From: Cellulomonas denverensis
Lineage (GTDB): Bacteria > Actinomycetota > Actinomycetes > Actinomycetales > Cellulomonadaceae
Length of the DNA: 64,000 nt
Direction: 5' to 3'
Assembly (NCBI RefSeq): GCF_012396125.1
Contig: NZ_JAAXOX010000008.1
Location: 62,001-126,000 of the forward strand
Shown here: positions 1 through 8,899 of the stretch, piece after piece
How positions within the stretch are numbered: position 1 is the stretch's first letter
How the letters are laid out: each line of letters starts with the position of its first letter
Made by a program: the position numbers and the translations under genes
The notes under the pieces: generated by a model
Told to the model about the DNA's origin: nothing
Databases searched by the model: none
The model's input: only the letters and a program-made list of their open reading frames with translations

Positions 1-1337
1 CCTGGGGCGACGAGCCGGTCGCCGAGGGCCCGGGCACCGGCTCGCAGTTCTACGGCGGCGATCTCGGCGGGATCGAAGAGCACCTGGACCACCTGGAACG
101 ACTCGGCGTGAACACGCTGTACCTGACCCCGTCCTTCCCCGGCCGGTCCAACCACCGCTACGACGCCGCGACCTTCGACGCGATCGACCCGCTGCTCGGC
201 GGGGACGAGGCGATGGCCTCGCTGTCCACCGCGGTGCACGCCCGCGGGATGCGGATCGTCGGGGACCTCACCACCAACCACACCGGGGTGGCGCACGACT
301 GGTTCGACCGGGCGCGCACCGACCCGGCGTCCACCGAGAAGTCGTTCTACTACTGGACCGACGAGCACCCCGGCTACGTCGGCTGGCTCGGGCACGCCTC
401 GCTGCCCAAGCTGAACCACAACGCCCCGGCGCTCACCGAGCGGATGGACGCCGTGGTCACCCGGTACCTGACCGACCCGATCGCGCTGGACGGCTGGCGG
501 ATCGACGTGGCGAACATGACCGGGCGCCAGGGTGCCGACGACCTCACCCACGAGGTCTCCCGGCACCTGCGCGCCACCATCGAGTCGGTCCGGCCGGACG
601 GGGTGCTGATCGCCGAGCACTTCCACGACGCCGGCGCCGATCTGGTCGCCGGTGGCTGGCACGGCACGATGAACTACTCCGCCTTCACCCGCCCGGTCTG
701 GACCTGGCTGGCCGGCGACTCCGGGCTGCCGTTCCTGGAACTGCCCAGCCCGATCCCGCACCGGCCCGGCCCCGCGGTGGTCGCCACCATGCGCGAGTTC
801 GGCGCGGCGGTGCCCTGGTCGGTGACCACCCGGCAGTGGAACCTGCTCGGCTCGCACGACACCCCCCGGATCCGGACCGTGGTCGGCAGCCGCGAGCGGG
901 TCGAGGTGGCCGCCGGGCTGCTGTTCACCTACCCCGGGACGCCGGTGCTGTTCGCCGGGGACGAGGGCGGCGCGGTCGGCACCACCGGCGAACACGGCCG
1001 GGTCACCATGCCCTGGGACCAGATCGCGGCGGGCGGTGGACCGGACTGGGACGCCGAGACCTTCGCGCTCTACCGGCGGCTGATCGCGCTGCGGGCCGAG
1101 AACCGGGCGCTGCGCGAGGGCGGCCTGCGCTGGGTGCTGGCCGAGGACGATGCGATCGGCTACCTGCGCGAGACCGCGGACGACCGGATCCTGGTGCTCG
1201 CGGCCCGCGCGCCCTGGGCCGGGGCGACACTGCCCGCCGGGCTCGGCTGTGCGGAGAACCTGTACGGCGGCGGCGAGGCCCACGGTCTGCGGCTGTCCGG
1301 CGACGGGCCGACGTTCCAGGTCTGGCGCCTGCACTGA
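1..1337 (+). CDS. GH13 alpha-glucosidase/alpha-amylase family protein, 5' end missing
   Basis: The reading frame is open from base 3, so the gene starts before the window; internal start codons such as GTG at 108 are not real starts. It encodes the catalytic (beta/alpha)8 barrel of an alpha-amylase superfamily enzyme that hydrolyses alpha-glucosidic bonds. Visible family motifs are FYGGDLGGI followed by LGVNTLYLTP, region I VGDLTTNH, region II GWRIDVAN (nucleophile Asp), region III LIAEHFHD (acid/base Glu) and region IV LLGSHD (transition-state Asp). A short beta-sandwich domain follows and the protein ends at the TGA at 1335. Substrate cannot be settled; maltodextrin or cyclomaltodextrin hydrolysis is likely. 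It lies 82 bp upstream of dgt on the same strand, but dgt has its own promoter. Confidence 0.88.
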   Translation, partial: WGDEPVAEGPGTGSQFYGGDLGGIEEHLDHLERLGVNTLYLTPSFPGRSNHRYDAATFDAIDPLLGGDEAMASLSTAVHARGMRIVGDLTTNHTGVAHDWFDRARTDPASTEKSFYYWTDEHPGYVGWLGHASLPKLNHNAPALTERMDAVVTRYLTDPIALDGWRIDVANMTGRQGADDLTHEVSRHLRATIESVRPDGVLIAEHFHDAGADLVAGGWHGTMNYSAFTRPVWTWLAGDSGLPFLELPSPIPHRPGPAVVATMREFGAAVPWSVTTRQWNLLGSHDTPRIRTVVGSRERVEVAAGLLFTYPGTPVLFAGDEGGAVGTTGEHGRVTMPWDQIAAGGGPDWDAETFALYRRLIALRAENRALREGGLRWVLAEDDAIGYLRETADDRILVLAARAPWAGATLPAGLGCAENLYGGGEAHGLRLSGDGPTFQVWRLH

Positions 1338-1406
1338 CCGGGGCCGTTCCAGAGCCCGGATCGGCTCAGGTTCCGACACCTCGGCGGGGGCGTTCGCGCA
1401 GTTGAT

Positions 1407-1412
1407 TAGGCT
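1407..1412 (+). promoter_or_regulatory. -10 box (TAGGCT) of a leaderless dgt promoter
   Basis: TAGGCT ends 7 nt before the GTG start of dgt and no Shine-Dalgarno sequence is present. That spacing puts the transcription start at or next to the first base of the start codon, the leaderless layout common in actinomycetes. No convincing -35 element was seen. Confidence 0.5.
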
Positions 1413-1419
1413 GGTGGGC

Positions 1420-2697
1420 GTGAGCAGCAGCGACCTTCCCGACGGCTACGCCGAGGCCGATCGGGAGCGGTGGGTCCCGGAGGCCCCCAAGTCGCGTACC
1501 CGCACACCGTTCGAGCGGGACCGCGGTCGCCTGGTGCACTCCTCGGCGCTGCGCCGGCTGGGCGCCAAGACCCAGGTGCTCGGCCCCAGCTCGGACGACT
1601 TCATCCGCACCCGGCTGACCCACACCCTGGAGGTGGCGCAGGTCGGCCGGGAGATCGGCAAGACGCTCGGCTGCGACCCCGACGTGGTCGACACCGCCTG
1701 CCTGGCCCACGACCTCGGGCACCCGCCGTTCGGCCACAACGGTGAGCGCGCACTGGCCCACCTGTCCCGCGACATCGGCGGATTCGAGGGCAACGCCCAG
1801 ACCCTGCGGCTGCTCACCCGCCTGGAGCCGAAGGTGATCACCGACGACGGCCGCAGCGCCGGGCTCAACCTGACCCGGGCCAGCCTGGACGCCTCGGTGA
1901 AGTACCCGTGGGCCGCCGGGCAGGGGCCGGTCAGCCCGACCAGTGGCCGCCCCACCCACAAGTTCGGCGTCTATGCGGACGACCAGCCGGTGTTCGACTG
2001 GCTGCGCGCCGACGCCCCGGTCGGCCGTAAGTGCCTGGAGGCCCAGGTGATGGACCTGGCCGACGACATCTCCTACTCGGTGCACGACGTCGAGGACGCG
2101 GTGGTCGGCGGCCGCTTCGACCTGGGCGTGCTGTCCCAGCCGGAGGAGCGCGGCCGGATCGTCGAGTCGATCCAGACCTGGTACGGCGACGCCATCGACG
2201 CTGCGGGGCTCGAGGCAGCGATGGAGCGCCTGGTGCACGCCGAGCTGTGGCGACCCGGGTTCGACGGTTCCCGCGCCGCGCTGGCCGCGCTGAAGAACAC
2301 CACCAGCCAGCTGATCGGCCGGTTCGCCCGGGCCGCGCAGCTCGCCACCCGGGAGGTCTACGGCCCCGGCCCGCTGACCCGGTACGCCGCCGACCTGATC
2401 GTCCCGGCCGCGACCACCGCCGAGATCCTGGTGCTGAAAGGCCTGGCGGTGACCTATGTGATGGCCCCGCGCGAGCTCGAACCGCTCTACCAGCGCCAGC
2501 GCGAGATCCTCGCCGACCTGGTGCACGTGCTCACCGACCGTGCCCCGGTCAGCCTGGAACCGCCGTTCGCCGCCGACTGGCGTGCCGCCGCCGACGACGG
2601 GGCCCGGTTGCGGGTGGTGATCGACCAGGTCGCCTCGCTGACCGACGTGTCCGCGGCCGCCTGGCATGCCCGGCTGGCCCCGCCGCCGCGCTACTGA
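1420..2697 (+). CDS. dgt: Deoxyguanosinetriphosphate triphosphohydrolase-like HD-domain protein
   Basis: A 425-residue HD-superfamily nucleotide hydrolase that removes tripolyphosphate from dNTPs and so affects dNTP pool balance. Metal ligands of the HD domain are visible: His68 in RLTHTLEVAQ, and His97-Asp98 in CLAHDLGHPPFGHNGE. The N-terminal RTPFERDRGRLVHSSALRRL segment is typical of the bacterial Dgt subgroup. The frame is open further upstream, but GTG at 1420 is chosen because the conserved protein starts here and a TAGGCT -10 box sits 7 nt before it. In many actinomycetes dgt lies next to dnaG; here an alcohol dehydrogenase gene separates them. Confidence 0.9.
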   Translation: MSSSDLPDGYAEADRERWVPEAPKSRTRTPFERDRGRLVHSSALRRLGAKTQVLGPSSDDFIRTRLTHTLEVAQVGREIGKTLGCDPDVVDTACLAHDLGHPPFGHNGERALAHLSRDIGGFEGNAQTLRLLTRLEPKVITDDGRSAGLNLTRASLDASVKYPWAAGQGPVSPTSGRPTHKFGVYADDQPVFDWLRADAPVGRKCLEAQVMDLADDISYSVHDVEDAVVGGRFDLGVLSQPEERGRIVESIQTWYGDAIDAAGLEAAMERLVHAELWRPGFDGSRAALAALKNTTSQLIGRFARAAQLATREVYGPGPLTRYAADLIVPAATTAEILVLKGLAVTYVMAPRELEPLYQRQREILADLVHVLTDRAPVSLEPPFAADWRAAADDGARLRVVIDQVASLTDVSAAAWHARLAPPPRY

Positions 2698-2846
2698 CCG
2701 CGCACCCTCAGCCGGCCTAGGGCAACCCTCAGTTCCGCCGATCCAGTACCCCAATCGTCGCGAATCGCCCCGCTGATCGGGACAAACGGGATGAACTGGG
2801 CGGCGGCGCGGAAGCAGCGCCACCCGTACTGCTTCGGAGGAACACC

Positions 2847-3878
2847 ATGAGCACGATGAAGGCCGCGGTTGTCCACGAGTTCACGCAGCCGCTCAGCATC
2901 GACCAGATCCCGGTGCCCACCCCCGGCCCGCAGGAGGCCCTGGTCAAGGTCCGCTACACCGGCGTGTGCCACACCGACCTGCACGCCGCCCACGGCGACT
3001 GGCCGGTCCGGCCGGCCCCACCGTTCATCCCCGGCCACGAGGGCGTGGGCGAGGTCGTCGCGGTCGGCGACCAGGTGACCCGGGTCGCGGTCGGCGATCT
3101 GGTCGGCAACGCCTGGCTGTGGAGCGCCTGCGGCGAGTGCGACTACTGCGAGACCGGCTGGGAGACGCTGTGTCCACAGCAGCAGAACGGCGGTTACTCG
3201 GTCGACGGGTCCTTCGGCCAGTACATGCTGGTCGACGCCCGGTACGCCCCGCTGATCCCTGACGGGGTGGACCTGGCCGCGCTCGCCCCGATCCTGTGCG
3301 CCGGGGTCACCGTCTACAAGGGACTCAAGCGCACCGACACCAAGCCGGGTGAGTGGGTGCTGATCTCCGGCATCGGCGGGCTGGGGCACATCGCCGTGCA
3401 GTACGCCGTGGCCATGGGCCGCCGGGTCGCCGCGATCGACGTCGATGACGACAAGCTCGCCCTGGCTCGCCGGCACGGCGCCGAGGTGACCGTGAATGCC
3501 CGGACCGTCGACGACCCGGCCGCCGAACTCCAGCGCCTGACCGGCGGCGGCGTGCACGGCGCACTGGTGACCGCGGTCAACGCGCACGCCTTCCCGCAGG
3601 CGGTCGGGGCACTGCGCCGCGGTGGCACGGTCGCCCTGGTCGGCCTGCCGCCGGAGAAGTTCGGCCTGGACATCTTCACCACCGTGCTGTTCGGGCTGAC
3701 CGTGCGCGGGTCGATCGTCGGCACCCGCAAGGACATGGCGGAGGCGGTCGACTTCTTCGCCCGGGGCAAGATCAGCCCGACCTACACGGTGCGTCCGCTA
3801 GCCGAGATCAACGACGTCCTCACCGAGATGGAGCAGGGCCGGATCGACGGCCGGATCGTGCTGGACATGCAGGCCTGA
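2847..3878 (+). CDS. adhP: Zinc-dependent alcohol dehydrogenase (AdhP-like)
   Basis: A 343-residue medium-chain dehydrogenase/reductase that interconverts primary alcohols and aldehydes with NAD(H). Catalytic zinc ligands Cys41 and His64-Glu65 (GHEGVGEVV) are present, as are the four structural-zinc cysteines Cys96, Cys99, Cys102 and Cys110. The Rossmann motif is GIGGLGHIAVQYA, followed by an acidic residue (AIDVDDDK) that favours NAD over NADP. The ATG at 2847 has a GGAGG ribosome binding site about 6 nt upstream. It lies alone between dgt and dnaG, so its placement says little about its role; fermentative ethanol metabolism is the usual one for AdhP proteins. Confidence 0.88.
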   Translation: MSTMKAAVVHEFTQPLSIDQIPVPTPGPQEALVKVRYTGVCHTDLHAAHGDWPVRPAPPFIPGHEGVGEVVAVGDQVTRVAVGDLVGNAWLWSACGECDYCETGWETLCPQQQNGGYSVDGSFGQYMLVDARYAPLIPDGVDLAALAPILCAGVTVYKGLKRTDTKPGEWVLISGIGGLGHIAVQYAVAMGRRVAAIDVDDDKLALARRHGAEVTVNARTVDDPAAELQRLTGGGVHGALVTAVNAHAFPQAVGALRRGGTVALVGLPPEKFGLDIFTTVLFGLTVRGSIVGTRKDMAEAVDFFARGKISPTYTVRPLAEINDVLTEMEQGRIDGRIVLDMQA

Positions 3879-3952
3879 CCTGCTCCCGGCGGCCGTCGTC
3901 CCCAGCGTGGCGGACGGCGGCCGCCGTCGTCTGACCGGCCGGTGGGAGGACC

Positions 3953-3958
3953 TAGGAT
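3953..3958 (+). promoter_or_regulatory. -10 box (TAGGAT) of a leaderless dnaG promoter
   Basis: TAGGAT ends 6 nt before the GTG start of dnaG, with no ribosome binding site between, so the mRNA probably starts at the start codon. Confidence 0.5.
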
Positions 3959-3964
3959 CGGAGC

Positions 3965-5968
3965 GTGGCAGGACGGATCCGGCGGGAGGACGTGGAGGCG
4001 GTCCGCGAGCGTGCCCGGATCGAGGACATCGTCGGTGAACAGGTCGCGCTGAAGACCGCGGGCGTCGGCTCGATGAAGGGCCTGTGCCCGTTCCACGACG
4101 AGCGCACCCCCTCCTTCCACGTCCGGCCCCAGGTCGGGCTCTACCACTGCTTCGGCTGTGGCGAGGGCGGCGACGTGATCGACTTCGTGCAGAAGGTCGA
4201 CGGGCTGCCGTTCGCCGAGGCCGTCGAGTACCTGGCCGGACGGGTCGGCGTCCAGCTGCGCTACGAGGAGGGCGGCGGACCGCGTCCCGGCCTGGAGCCC
4301 GGCACCCGGCAGCGGCTGCTGGAGGCACATCGGGTGGCCGCCGAGTTCTACACCGAGCAGCTGCTCACCCCCGGTGCGGCCGCCGCCCGCGACTTCCTGG
4401 CCGGCCGCGGCTTCGACCGGTCCGCCGCCGACCAGTTCGGCATCGGGTACGCGCCGCAGGGCTGGGACGGACTGCTGCGCCACCTGCGCGGCCGCGGCTT
4501 CACCGACAAGGAGCTGGTCGCCTCCGGCCTGATGAGCCAGGGCAACCGCGGCATCTACGACCGGTTCCGCGGCCGGCTGGTCTGGCCGATCCGCGAGGTC
4601 ACCGGCGACACCGTCGGCTTCGGCGCCCGCCGGCTCTACGACGAGGACCAGGGGCCCAAGTACCTCAACACCCCCGAGACCGCGCTGTACAAGAAGTCGC
4701 ACGTGCTCTACGGCATCGACCTGGCCAAGCGGGAGATCGCCCGGACCAAGAAGGTCGTCGTGGTCGAGGGCTACACCGACGTGATGGCGATGCACCTGTC
4801 CGGGGTCGGCACCGCGATCGCCACCTGCGGCACGGCCTTCGGCGCCGAACACGCCCGGATCGTGCGCCGCCTGATGGGGGACGTGGGCGACAAGGGCGCG
4901 GTGGTCTTCACCTTCGACGGGGACGAGGCCGGGCAGAAGGCCGCCATGAAGGCGCACGAACAGCAGGGCGTGCTCGGCGTGCCCGCCTATGTCGCTGTCG
5001 CCGACGAGGGGATGGACCCCTGCGACCTGCGCCAGCGCAAGGGCCCGGATGCCGTGCGCGCGCTGGTCGACTCGCCGCCGCCGCTGTTCCGGTTCGTGCT
5101 GCGCCGCCAGCTCGCCGACTACGACCTCAGCACCGTCGAGGGCCGGGCCGGTGCGCTGCGCGAGGCCGCGCCCACCGTCGCCGGCATCCCGCGGCCCGAC
5201 CTGCGCGAGGGGTACACCCGGGAGCTGGCCGGGTGGCTGGGGATGGACCTGCGGACCGTGCAGCAGGCGGTCCGGTCCGCGGCGCGCTCCACCCAGGCCG
5301 GGGGAGGACCGGGCGGCCGGCCCGGCCAACAGGGCTCCGGGCCTGGCGGCGCGGGCGGTCCGGGTTCGCGGCCCGGCGGCCAGGGCTCGCGGCCCGGGGG
5401 GTACGGTCCCGACTCCGGCCCGGGGGACCGCGGCCGGGCCGTCGAGGCAGCCACGGTCGGCGTGGCCCAGATGCCGATGCCCGATCCCCGTGACCCGGTG
5501 GCCACCACCGAGCGCCGGGCGCTGGAGGTCGTCCTCCAGCTGCCGGAGCTGGTGCCGGTGGAGTTCGACCAGCTGGATGCCGAGACCTTCGGCGCCCCGG
5601 CCTACCGGGCCGTGCACACCGCGGTCCGGGCTGCCGGGGGAGCGGCTCAGGCGAAGGTGCTCGCCGGTGGGCACGGGGCGGGCGCCTGGGTGGAGGCGGT
5701 CCGGGAACAGGCCGCCGCGCCGGTGCACTCCCTGATCACCCGGCTCGCGGTGGAGCCGATTCCCGAGGACCGGCCGGACAAGCTGCCCGGCTACGCCCGC
5801 GGCCTGGTGATGGCGCTGGTCGAGCTGGCACTGACCCGGCACATCGCCGACCTGCGCGGCCGGTTGCAGCGGCTTGACCCGGACGCCGGCCCGGATGCGC
5901 AGCGGGAGCTGTTCCAGCAGTTGCTGGCCGCGGAGAACCAGCGTCGTGCGCTGCGGGAGAGTGCCTGA
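3965..5968 (+). CDS. dnaG: DNA primase
   Basis: A 667-residue primase that makes RNA primers at replication forks. Domains in order: a zinc-binding domain with ligands Cys41, His44, Cys62 and Cys65; the RNA polymerase core with a TOPRIM fold (Glu268 in VVVEGYTDV, Asp318 and Asp320 in FDGDEAG); then a C-terminal helicase-interaction region. A strongly Gly/Pro/Arg-rich linker of about 50 residues (roughly residues 440-490) separates the core from the DnaB-binding domain and is probably disordered. The GTG start is supported by the TAGGAT box just upstream and by a normal N-terminus ([19 protein letters not shown]). The gene is convergent with the surface protein gene that follows. Confidence 0.95.
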   Translation: MAGRIRREDVEAVRERARIEDIVGEQVALKTAGVGSMKGLCPFHDERTPSFHVRPQVGLYHCFGCGEGGDVIDFVQKVDGLPFAEAVEYLAGRVGVQLRYEEGGGPRPGLEPGTRQRLLEAHRVAAEFYTEQLLTPGAAAARDFLAGRGFDRSAADQFGIGYAPQGWDGLLRHLRGRGFTDKELVASGLMSQGNRGIYDRFRGRLVWPIREVTGDTVGFGARRLYDEDQGPKYLNTPETALYKKSHVLYGIDLAKREIARTKKVVVVEGYTDVMAMHLSGVGTAIATCGTAFGAEHARIVRRLMGDVGDKGAVVFTFDGDEAGQKAAMKAHEQQGVLGVPAYVAVADEGMDPCDLRQRKGPDAVRALVDSPPPLFRFVLRRQLADYDLSTVEGRAGALREAAPTVAGIPRPDLREGYTRELAGWLGMDLRTVQQAVRSAARSTQAGGGPGGRPGQQGSGPGGAGGPGSRPGGQGSRPGGYGPDSGPGDRGRAVEAATVGVAQMPMPDPRDPVATTERRALEVVLQLPELVPVEFDQLDAETFGAPAYRAVHTAVRAAGGAAQAKVLAGGHGAGAWVEAVREQAAAPVHSLITRLAVEPIPEDRPDKLPGYARGLVMALVELALTRHIADLRGRLQRLDPDAGPDAQRELFQQLLAAENQRRALRESA

Positions 5969-6051
5969 GGCGCGTCGCGGTGGGCCGTGCGGGCCCGGGG
6001 GACACGTCAACCGCCGCGGTGCGCGGCACGCCCACCCGCCACCGCGCGAGC

Positions 6052-6094
6052 GGGCCCGGCGGTGGCGGCTGGTGCCGACTCCACCACCGGGCCC
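6052..6094. terminator. Hairpin terminator between convergent dnaG and surface-protein genes
   Basis: Two 14-nt arms (6052-6065 and 6081-6094) pair at 13 of 14 positions around a 15-nt loop, in the 154-bp gap between the 3' ends of two converging genes. There is no U-tract, as is usual in actinomycetes. It could serve both strands. Confidence 0.5.
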
Positions 6095-6122
6095 CGGTCG
6101 CCCGCTCAGACCGTTCGGTTGC

Positions 6123-8762
6123 TCAGGCCGGTCGCCGCGGCCCGGCGGATCCCCGCCGCCTGCGCAGGAGCACCGCCGCGATCCCGGCCAGCAGCATCCC
6201 GCCCGACGCAGCGAGCGTGACCCGCAGCCCGGTGCCGGTGGTCGCGAGCTCGAAGACCGTGGGCGGCGCCCCGACGGTGATCGTCTCGGCCGGCTCCCCG
6301 CAGATGCCCGTGGACAGCACCGTGCCGTCCGGGCCGCGGGTGGTCTCCACGAAGCCGTAGGTGCCGGGACGCTCGGTCCGGTACCGGGCGGTGTCCGCGG
6401 TGCCGGGGCTGCGGTCCAGCTCGATCGCCGGGGAGGTCCACACCAGGGTGTCGGGGGTGCAGGTCAGCTCCTGGCCCTCCGGGGCGTGGAACAGCTCGGC
6501 GCTGGCGGTGCTGCCGTCGGGGACGTGGCCGGTCCAGGTCAGGGTGTCCCACAGCTCGTCGCCGACGACGGGCCGGTCGGAGTCCGCCCGGGCGAGGGTG
6601 ATGACGGTGGGCAACCCGGGGATCTGGACGGTCTCACTCGGTTCGCCACAGGCGCCGCGGTGCAGGACCTGGCCGGCCGGGTTCCGCGCGGTCTCGACGT
6701 AGCCATAGGACATGCCGGGTTCGGCGGTGACCGGGACGTCCTGGGACCGGTAGCGGCCGGGCTCGGTGACGGTGACCGGGTCGCCCGCGGCCACCAGGCT
6801 CTCCGGCGAGCAGACCGGGTCGTCGCCGGGCCATCGGTACAGCTCGTTGGTGACGGTCATCCCGTCGGCGGGGACGGTGCCGGTGACCTCGGTGATGTCG
6901 TGCAGCACCAGCTCCGTGCCGGGCGCCGGCTCCTGGTCGGTCTGGATCACGGTGCCGATCGCGAGCGGCTCGGGCGCGGCGGGGTGGACGGTGAACTGCT
7001 CGGTCGGGTCGGTCACCGAGGTGCTGACCGGTCCGGTGCGGTCGTCCCCGTCGAACAGCGTGCGCGCGGCCACGGTGCCGGGCCTCGGGTCGGGCACCCC
7101 GTCGCCGTCGGCATCGGACCCGGTGGTGGGCCAGGCCAGATGCGGGCCGGACAGGCTCTGGTAGCCGTTGACCGCATCCCGGGTGACGGTGCCGATCAGC
7201 TCCGCGGTCCCGTCGACCAGTGCCTCGTCGGTGACCGGTGTCCCGGCCGGGAAGAACCAGAACTCGGTCAGCTCGTCCCGGCGGTCGCCGCCGAAACCCG
7301 CGTCCCCGGTGAAGTCGCCGTGGTCGGTCGGATAGCCGGCGGCCCACAGGTCGTCGACCAGGCGCAGCCCGCCGGCGGTGGCCCGGATGCTCAGGCTGGT
7401 CACCACCTCGGGCTCGTGCCGCACCGAGCTGGTCTCGTCCGGGATGCCGATCCGGTCCTGCCAGTCGTCGAGCAGCAGCTCCCGGTGCTCGGGTGACATG
7501 GCGCCGCGGTCGGTGCGCCACTGCCAGGTGTGGATGCCGGACGCCGCGGCGCCCGGGTCGGCGCAGGCCCGGTAGCTGCCCGGGCCGTTCGCGGACAGGC
7601 GGACCTCGGCGATCGGCGTCGCGCCCTCCGGGGGATCCGCGCCCGGGTCCACCGGCCGGTCGCCGACCGACCACAGGGTCGCCACCAGCGGCACGGTCAC
7701 CGCGGAGCCGTCCACCGGCAACCAGGTGTGGCCGGCCGGCAACCGGAGATCCAGGGTGTCGCACAGGGCGGTGCCCGGGTCCGCGACCTTCTGCTCCACC
7801 TGCGAGGTCCCGGTCACCCGGAAGCCATGCGCCACCGGGACCTCCGTGCTCCCGGTGCGCTCGGTGGCCTCGCCGGACAGGGTGGGGGACAGCGACAGGT
7901 TGTCCTGGCGACCGGCGTCCATCCCGTAGTACGCGAGCCGGGTGGTGCGCAGGCCGGAGAACCGCGCCCGGATCACCACGTCGCCGATCCCGGTGGCCAC
8001 GTACTCCAGCTGCAACGCTCCGTCGGTGGTCCCGGTCCACACCGCGGACTCGCCGGGATCGGCCCGCCGGTTGCGGTTCAGGTCGATGACCGCGCGGTCG
8101 GAGCGGACCAGGCTGCCGTCCGGCGTCCGGTGCAGGAGCTCGACCGTGGCGTCCAGCCCGGACACCCAGTCGCCGGCGGCGCTGCGGACGCCCAGGCCGG
8201 TGATCGTCCCGAACCGCAGGTCGGAGCTCTGCACGCCGGGGGCGGGGTCCTGGTACGGCCCGGCCTGGGACGCGGCGACCGTCAGCATCGCGGCGGCGCG
8301 GTCCCGGACCTGCGCGGGGGTGGCATCGGTGAGCAAGCGCTTGGCCTGCTCCACGTCGCCGTCCGCGACCACCCCGGGCACCTCGGCCCGCTGGTGCACC
8401 AGGTAGGCAATGGCCGCCTGGTCGAGCTGGTTCGCCGGGTCCGCGTAGGTCTCGATCAGCCAGGCCAGCACCGGGTCGTCGTGCACCGTGGTGGTCAGCG
8501 GCGGTGCGCCGATCCCGGGCGAGACCCACATCTGGATGCACCAGGACAGCTGGCCGTCGGCACCGGTCGGGGTCTCGAAGGCACCGAGCCAGGTCTCGCC
8601 GTAGCCCGGGATCGGCACCGAGATGCCCTCGCCGACCGTGCCGCGGGCCGCAGCGGCCGGTGGCACCGCGGCGGGCAGCGTCCAGGCCAGTCCCGCGCAG
8701 GCGAGGACGGCGATCAGCAGGGTGATCAGGGCTCGGGGCGTTCGTGTGCGTCGTGCTCGCAT
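6123..8762 (-). CDS. LAxTG sortase-anchored surface protein with probable thioester (TQXA-type) domain
   Basis: An 879-residue exported protein. It has a twin-Arg-rich N-terminus and a hydrophobic signal peptide (about residues 10-38). At the C-terminus is a sorting signal: LATTG at residues 839-843, a hydrophobic stretch, then RRRR, pointing to a class E sortase. The N-terminal domain holds WCIQ (Cys75) and, about 40 residues on, DQAAIAYLVH (Gln115). This resembles the Cys/Gln pair of bacterial thioester adhesin domains. The C-terminal half contains tandem domains ending in GxCGEPxET (clearly two, with traces of a third), which look like beta-sandwich stalk repeats. It is probably a wall-attached adhesin. 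Start at ATG 8762; the nearest gene upstream is 137 bp away on the same strand. Confidence 0.7.
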   Translation of the reverse strand: MRARRTRTPRALITLLIAVLACAGLAWTLPAAVPPAAAARGTVGEGISVPIPGYGETWLGAFETPTGADGQLSWCIQMWVSPGIGAPPLTTTVHDDPVLAWLIETYADPANQLDQAAIAYLVHQRAEVPGVVADGDVEQAKRLLTDATPAQVRDRAAAMLTVAASQAGPYQDPAPGVQSSDLRFGTITGLGVRSAAGDWVSGLDATVELLHRTPDGSLVRSDRAVIDLNRNRRADPGESAVWTGTTDGALQLEYVATGIGDVVIRARFSGLRTTRLAYYGMDAGRQDNLSLSPTLSGEATERTGSTEVPVAHGFRVTGTSQVEQKVADPGTALCDTLDLRLPAGHTWLPVDGSAVTVPLVATLWSVGDRPVDPGADPPEGATPIAEVRLSANGPGSYRACADPGAAASGIHTWQWRTDRGAMSPEHRELLLDDWQDRIGIPDETSSVRHEPEVVTSLSIRATAGGLRLVDDLWAAGYPTDHGDFTGDAGFGGDRRDELTEFWFFPAGTPVTDEALVDGTAELIGTVTRDAVNGYQSLSGPHLAWPTTGSDADGDGVPDPRPGTVAARTLFDGDDRTGPVSTSVTDPTEQFTVHPAAPEPLAIGTVIQTDQEPAPGTELVLHDITEVTGTVPADGMTVTNELYRWPGDDPVCSPESLVAAGDPVTVTEPGRYRSQDVPVTAEPGMSYGYVETARNPAGQVLHRGACGEPSETVQIPGLPTVITLARADSDRPVVGDELWDTLTWTGHVPDGSTASAELFHAPEGQELTCTPDTLVWTSPAIELDRSPGTADTARYRTERPGTYGFVETTRGPDGTVLSTGICGEPAETITVGAPPTVFELATTGTGLRVTLAASGGMLLAGIAAVLLRRRRGSAGPRRPA

Positions 8763-8899
8763 GGGCTGCTCGTCCTCTGTCGGGAAGTCGGTGATCCGGC
8801 GAGGACGAGTCAGCCACCGGGACGGCCGTCGTGGGTGGGCGCGGTGGTGGGGTTGGGGACGACCGGGCCCCGGCCCGGGCTGTGGACAGCTGAGGACCG

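Noticed and set aside
1150-1419. N-terminal extension of dgt
   Set aside because: It overlaps the amylase gene in another frame and is Arg/Pro-rich. The conserved start and -10 box place the gene at 1420.
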